DNA from: Variovorax boronicumulans
Lineage (GTDB): Bacteria; Pseudomonadota; Gammaproteobacteria; Burkholderiales; Burkholderiaceae_C
Length of the DNA stretch: 64,000 bases
Reading direction: 5' to 3'
NCBI RefSeq assembly: GCF_007677875.1
Contig: NZ_VEDO01000008.1
Coordinates: forward strand, 206,372 to 270,371
Part shown: in pieces, positions 60,968 through 64,000 of the stretch
Layout of the letters: every line of letters begins with the position of its first letter
Numbering within the stretch: position 1 is the stretch's first letter
Position numbers and translations under genes: made by a program
The notes under the pieces: model-generated
Databases searched by the model: none
What the model saw: only the letters and a program-made list of their open reading frames with translations
Told to the model about the DNA's origin: nothing

Positions 60968-61753
60968 TCAGATGCCCGCGTACCACTCGTAGCCCCGGTC
61001 CTCCCAGAATCCGCCCTTGCCACCCCACAGGCCGCTGTACGCATCGACGACCTCGATGCGCATCAGGTACTTCGCCTGCTTGTAGCCGAGCTGCCGCTCC
61101 ACCCGCAGCCGCAGCGGCGCCCCGTGGGCCACCGGCAGGTCCTTGCCGTTCATGCCGTAGGCCAGGATGGTCTGCGGGTGGTAGGCGTCGACGAGGTCGA
61201 TGCTCTCGTAGTAACGGCCGCTGCCGTCCAGCGTGCGCTCCAGCTCGTCCGCGCAGTGGAAGACGACATAGCGCGCGCCCGGCCTCACGCCTGCAGCGTC
61301 GAGCACAAGGCCGAGCGGCACGCCCTGCCATTGGCCGATGGCGCTCCAGCCCTCGACACAGTCGTGTCGGGTGATCTGCGTGCGGGACGCGAAACGCCGC
61401 AGATCGGCCAGGGACAGGCGCTGCGGGCGCTGCACCAGGCCGTCCACCTGCAAGCGCCAGTCCGCGAAGCCATGCTCCAGCAGACGCGCGTAGGCGTCGG
61501 AGTCCGGCATCTGCGTGCCGTTGGCACGGAACACCGGCGAGAGGTCGGCTTCGCTGAATTCCTGCGCCAGGGCCTGCCGGCCGAACAGCAGGCGCTGGCC
61601 ACGCAAGGTCAGCTTCTCCGTCTGCCGCAGCACACCGTCCACCTGCGCGTTCTGGGCGAGGCCATCGCAGCCCGCGAGTGCCATGGTGCCCACACCGGCG
61701 GTCAGACCCATCAGCAGGCGGCGGCGGCGAGAGAATTGGGTTGGCTTCATCAT
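60968..61753 (-). CDS. Periplasmic molybdopterin oxidoreductase (sulfite oxidase/MsrP fold)
   Basis: A 261-residue Moco enzyme of the sulfite oxidase/YedY fold. The signal has SRRRRLLMG (residues 8-16), a twin-arginine type, and a lipobox-like LAGC (Cys29). The Mo-ligating cysteine is Cys132 in TRHDCVEGWSAIGQW, and the C-terminus has YLMRIEVVDAY...WGGKGGFWEDRGYEWYAGI. A GGAG box 7 bases before ATG 61753 supports that start over 61750. It overlaps the cytochrome b gene stop (ATGA), which encodes its probable membrane electron donor. The substrate is unknown; sulfoxides or methionine sulfoxide are possibilities. Confidence 0.87.
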   Translation of the reverse strand: MMKPTQFSRRRRLLMGLTAGVGTMALAGCDGLAQNAQVDGVLRQTEKLTLRGQRLLFGRQALAQEFSEADLSPVFRANGTQMPDSDAYARLLEHGFADWRLQVDGLVQRPQRLSLADLRRFASRTQITRHDCVEGWSAIGQWQGVPLGLVLDAAGVRPGARYVVFHCADELERTLDGSGRYYESIDLVDAYHPQTILAYGMNGKDLPVAHGAPLRLRVERQLGYKQAKYLMRIEVVDAYSGLWGGKGGFWEDRGYEWYAGI

Positions 61754-62613
61754 GGCTTGTCTCCATCGACCGTGATCGCGTAGCGGCCGCTGAGCATGGA
61801 CCGCAGGTTGTTCCAGAACCCCGAGGCGACAACCATCGCCACGTGGACGGCGACGAACAGCACGAGCAGCGAGGCGCTGATGAAGTGCAGGCTGCGCGCG
61901 GAGGCCCGGCCGCCGAACAGGTCGGCCAGGAACGGGAAGGCTGCGTCGAGGCCGGGCGACATCGTGAGTCCGGTGAGCACCATCATGGGCAGCAGCCCGA
62001 AGACCACCCCGAGGTAGCTGAGCTTTTGCAGCGCGTTGTAGCGCCGCGCGGCCTCGCCCCGGGCAAAGCGCAGGCGCGCGTGGTCGCGGATCTCCTGCCA
62101 CAGGTGGCCCGGCGCCAGTTGGTCGCGGCTGGGCAGCAGATCGCGCCGAAAGTGCCGCTGCCAGAACCCGTGCAGCAGATAGACCAGCCCGTTGACCACC
62201 AGCAGCCAGGCGAAGAAGAAGTGCCAGCGCCGGCCAGCCCCCAGGTCGTGGTAGGACGGCACCGTGAGCCAGGCCGGGAAGGCCCGCGCGGTCGCCGCGC
62301 CGTTCTCGTCGGAGACGCCGAGCACGCCCGTGGTCTCGATGCGCAGCGGGCCGATCTCGAGGAAGCCCTGCGCGGCACCGCCCTGCGGCTCGGCACCGAT
62401 GGCGATCCACGCGGCGTCCGCATCGGCACCGGACCGGCCCCAATACAGCCGTGGGTGCGCGTTGAAGATCTGCAGGCCGCTCATCAGCAGCAGAGACAGG
62501 CACACCATGTTGAGCCAGTGGGTGATGCGCACGGTCAGCGCATGCCGCCGGATGAGCTGGCGCCGCGCCGGCCGCGTGTGCGCCGCGGTGGTGGATTTGG
62601 GTGGAAGATGCAT
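61750..62613 (-). CDS. Cytochrome b561-type membrane subunit
   Basis: A 287-residue membrane protein with about four to five helices and candidate haem histidines in RRHALTVRITHWLNM (His24, His32), RWHFFFAWLL and the last helix (FVAVHVAMVVASGFW). The fold fits the cytochrome b/b6 group that passes electrons from quinol to periplasmic Moco enzymes. Its stop overlaps the start of the molybdoenzyme gene, so the pair forms one membrane redox module, as MsrQ does for MsrP, though the sequence is of the hydrogenase cytochrome b type. Confidence 0.85.
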   Translation of the reverse strand: MHLPPKSTTAAHTRPARRQLIRRHALTVRITHWLNMVCLSLLLMSGLQIFNAHPRLYWGRSGADADAAWIAIGAEPQGGAAQGFLEIGPLRIETTGVLGVSDENGAATARAFPAWLTVPSYHDLGAGRRWHFFFAWLLVVNGLVYLLHGFWQRHFRRDLLPSRDQLAPGHLWQEIRDHARLRFARGEAARRYNALQKLSYLGVVFGLLPMMVLTGLTMSPGLDAAFPFLADLFGGRASARSLHFISASLLVLFVAVHVAMVVASGFWNNLRSMLSGRYAITVDGDKP

Positions 62614-62638
62614 GGCACTCGCCCGGATGGCGTGCGTC

Positions 62639-62797
62639 CTACGGACGCCCCGCGCGACGCGTCCGGATCATCCGGAGCTGCACCGCGGCGCAGGGGTCGA
62701 GTGCGCCATGCCGCACGAAGCCGTACAGGCCGGCGGCGACCGGCACCAGGCTGATGGCGGCGTGCATGGCGCCCAGGAGTGAAAGAGGCGACGTCAT
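62639..62797 (-). CDS. Short membrane ORF, probably truncated
   Basis: A 52-residue frame starting MTSPLSLLGAMHAAISLVPVAAG, with one clear hydrophobic helix and a GFVRHGALDP turn, then a basic tail (IRTRRAGRP). The beginning resembles the first helix of multi-helix membrane proteins of the DUF2306-like kind, but the rest is missing, so it may be a gene remnant. No good ribosome-binding site precedes it. It lies between the DUF5666 and cytochrome b genes on the same strand. Confidence 0.4.
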   Translation of the reverse strand: MTSPLSLLGAMHAAISLVPVAAGLYGFVRHGALDPCAAVQLRMIRTRRAGRP

Positions 62798-62860
62798 GAC
62801 AGTCCATGCATCGGGTGGGTTGGAAATTGCGCTGCAGCGCACCTTGGCCGGCCCATGCGC

Positions 62861-63505
62861 TCACATCGGCGGCACGACGCCGTTCTTGCCCACGATCACC
62901 TGGCCGGAACGGATGGCACCGTTCGCGGCCTTCTCGGCAGACACGAAGACGACGGCGCCGGGCTTGAGATCCTCGGCCGTGGCCGGCGCCAGCGTGACGA
63001 CCGGCGTGTCCTGCTGGATGGAGATCTTCTTGTCCCGGCCGTGGTAGCTGACGGTCACCACGCTACCCTGCACCGACTTGACCGCATCGGCCACGGTGGC
63101 GTTGGTCATGGAGCTGTTGGGTTGCAGGTCCCAGCCGAAGCTGCCTTCGCCGACGCCCTTCATCTGCGGCGGGAAGATCAGCACTTCGAGCGCGCCATCA
63201 CCCCCCTCCGACCTGGGCAGCGAGGCGATGCCGACGTAGTCGCCCGGTTTGATGTCGTTCACGCTGGCCTTGGCGACTGCAGCGACCGACCAGCCGGGCT
63301 GGAGCGCGATGCTGACGGTGTTGCCTTCGCGCGCCTTGACCTGCAGTTGCTCGCCGGCCAGCGCCACGACGGTGCCGCGCACGCGGAGCTTCTGCGCGGC
63401 CGGCTCGGCGGCGACGGCGCTGCCGAGGCTGGCGAAGGTGCCGACGGCGAGCAGCGCGGCGACGAGCCCGCGGTGGAGGGACTTGGTATGGCGTGCGATG
63501 TGCAT
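62861..63505 (-). CDS. DUF5666-like exported protein
   Basis: A 214-residue periplasmic protein with a signal peptide ending AVAAE (residue 34) and two OB-like beta repeats (LRVRGTVVALAGEQLQVKAREGNTVSIAL and VKSVQGSVVTVSYHGRDKKISIQQDTPVVTL). This is the DUF5666 layout. AGGAG precedes ATG 63505. It is on the same strand as, and upstream of, the cytochrome b/molybdoenzyme pair and may be cotranscribed as an accessory protein. The 173 bp upstream hold no gene. Confidence 0.8.
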   Translation of the reverse strand: MHIARHTKSLHRGLVAALLAVGTFASLGSAVAAEPAAQKLRVRGTVVALAGEQLQVKAREGNTVSIALQPGWSVAAVAKASVNDIKPGDYVGIASLPRSEGGDGALEVLIFPPQMKGVGEGSFGWDLQPNSSMTNATVADAVKSVQGSVVTVSYHGRDKKISIQQDTPVVTLAPATAEDLKPGAVVFVSAEKAANGAIRSGQVIVGKNGVVPPM

Positions 63506-63678
63506 GGGTGTTCTCCTGTGCGACCGGGGTCGCGGATGGGTAGGGCGCGGTGCTGCTCGGCCATGGCGTCGATGGCACCGCGATGCGGTGAAGCAGGTCT
63601 GCATCACCGTGCTTCCCACTGTAGGGAACGCCCTTTAGCGGACGCTGAGGAGTTTCTTAGCCCGGCGTGAGCCGAAGG

Positions 63679-64000
63679 TCAGCCGGCAGACTCGAGCCGC
63701 GCGATGAGACCGCTGCGGTCGTCCCGGTTGTGCAGGCTCAGCGTCAGGCCGCAGCGCTGCGCGGCCGCCTGTGCGATGGCCAGGCCCAGGCCGCTGCCGC
63801 CCGGGGCGCTGCCCGGCACGCGGTAGAAGCGGTCGAACACCCGGCCCAGCAGTTCGGGGGCGATGCCGGGGCCGGTGTCGACCACCTCCACCACGGTGCG
63901 GCCCGGTGTGTGCACCAGGCGCACGTCCACCACGCCACCTTCGGGCGTGTAGCGCAGCGCGTTCTCGATGAGGTTGTCCAGCGCGCTGCGCAGGTCGCCG
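63679..64000 (-). CDS. Sensor histidine kinase, C-terminal end only
   Basis: The final 106 residues of a histidine kinase whose start lies beyond the right edge. The ATPase domain is visible: N box (ALDNLIENALRYTPEGG), G1 (VVDTGPGIAPE), F box (RVFDRFYRV) and G2 (GGSGLGLAIAQAAAQ). The motifs fit the QseC/PmrB kind of OmpR-partner kinase. A role in controlling the DUF5666/cytochrome b/molybdoenzyme genes that follow on the same strand is possible. Confidence 0.88.
   Translation of the reverse strand, partial: GDLRSALDNLIENALRYTPEGGVVDVRLVHTPGRTVVEVVDTGPGIAPELLGRVFDRFYRVPGSAPGGSGLGLAIAQAAAQRCGLTLSLHNRDDRSGLIARLESAG

Noticed and set aside
1..64000. tRNA, rRNA, CRISPR arrays, prophage or complete transposons
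   Set aside because: None was recognised by eye on either strand; a covariance or repeat search would be needed to exclude them fully.

Overview
The window is high-GC DNA with strong G/C at third codon positions, dense short-spaced operons, many ATGA/GTGA start-stop overlaps and an abundance of orphan periplasmic binding proteins (two Bug/TctC-type, two TRAP-type, two ABC-type). That pattern, with the TTT/Bug receptors and the Xsc, CreBC, LigJ and exosortase genes, points to a free-living betaproteobacterium of the Burkholderiales, most likely Comamonadaceae (Variovorax/Acidovorax/Ramlibacter-like). The genus is inference. I saw no rRNA, tRNA, CRISPR array, intact insertion sequence or replication origin.

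Region 1 (1-9130) is one long minus-strand nitrogen-scavenging operon with a divergent LysR regulator. Read 5' to 3' it holds an allophanate hydrolase (atzF-like), a NitT/TauT-type ABC transporter, atzG-like and atzE-like amidohydrolase subunits, a DUF3225 protein (HpxZ/AtzH-like), and a BMP-type ABC transporter that leaves the window. This is the cyanuric-acid/1-carboxybiuret (or oxalurate) set without a ring-opening AtzD. Two large structured repeats in inverted orientation sit between atzE and atzH. Region 2 (9291-19695) is two converging operons. The plus-strand one has a cupin, a DUF1445 hydro-lyase, a TRAP transporter, a DUF2848 protein and an amidase. The minus-strand one has a Bug receptor, a flavoprotein monooxygenase, a double CMD/AhpD protein and an orphan lipoyl-carrier (GcvH-like) protein. 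Together they look like a catabolic island for an unidentified amide.

Region 3 (19951-28989) holds a cysteine desulfurase-rhodanese fusion with a divergent Lrp regulator, a RidA protein, a 969-residue four-part enzyme (peptidoglycan binding, GH19 lysozyme-like, C1A protease, alpha/beta hydrolase) directly upstream of creBC, a fasciclin protein and a GFA protein. Region 4 (29189-33963) is a compact exosortase operon: VIT-VWA target with a PEP-CTERM-like tail, exosortase, EpsI-like protein and a monofunctional peptidoglycan glycosyltransferase. Region 5 (34029-41579) has a MOSC protein, cobST translationally coupled to an IclR regulator, and the divergent xsc-ackA pair, which turns sulfoacetaldehyde into acetyl phosphate, acetate and ATP.

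Region 6 (41672-50852) has DUF427 and DUF4174 genes, a 706-bp stretch with a decayed gene, and a complete RND efflux system around a TetR gene flanked on both sides by a matching 24-bp operator. Region 7 (50993-60967) has a TakP-like TRAP transporter with a GMC oxidoreductase, an IclR gene, a quinone oxidoreductase, and an IclR/Bug/LigJ-like cluster that ends in a 119-bp decayed copy of part of the quinone oxidoreductase gene. Region 8 (60968-64000) carries a periplasmic molybdopterin oxidoreductase with its cytochrome b partner, a truncated membrane ORF, a DUF5666 protein and the end of a sensor kinase gene.

Starts were chosen by family N-termini, Shine-Dalgarno spacing and overlaps. All coordinates and motif positions were read by eye.
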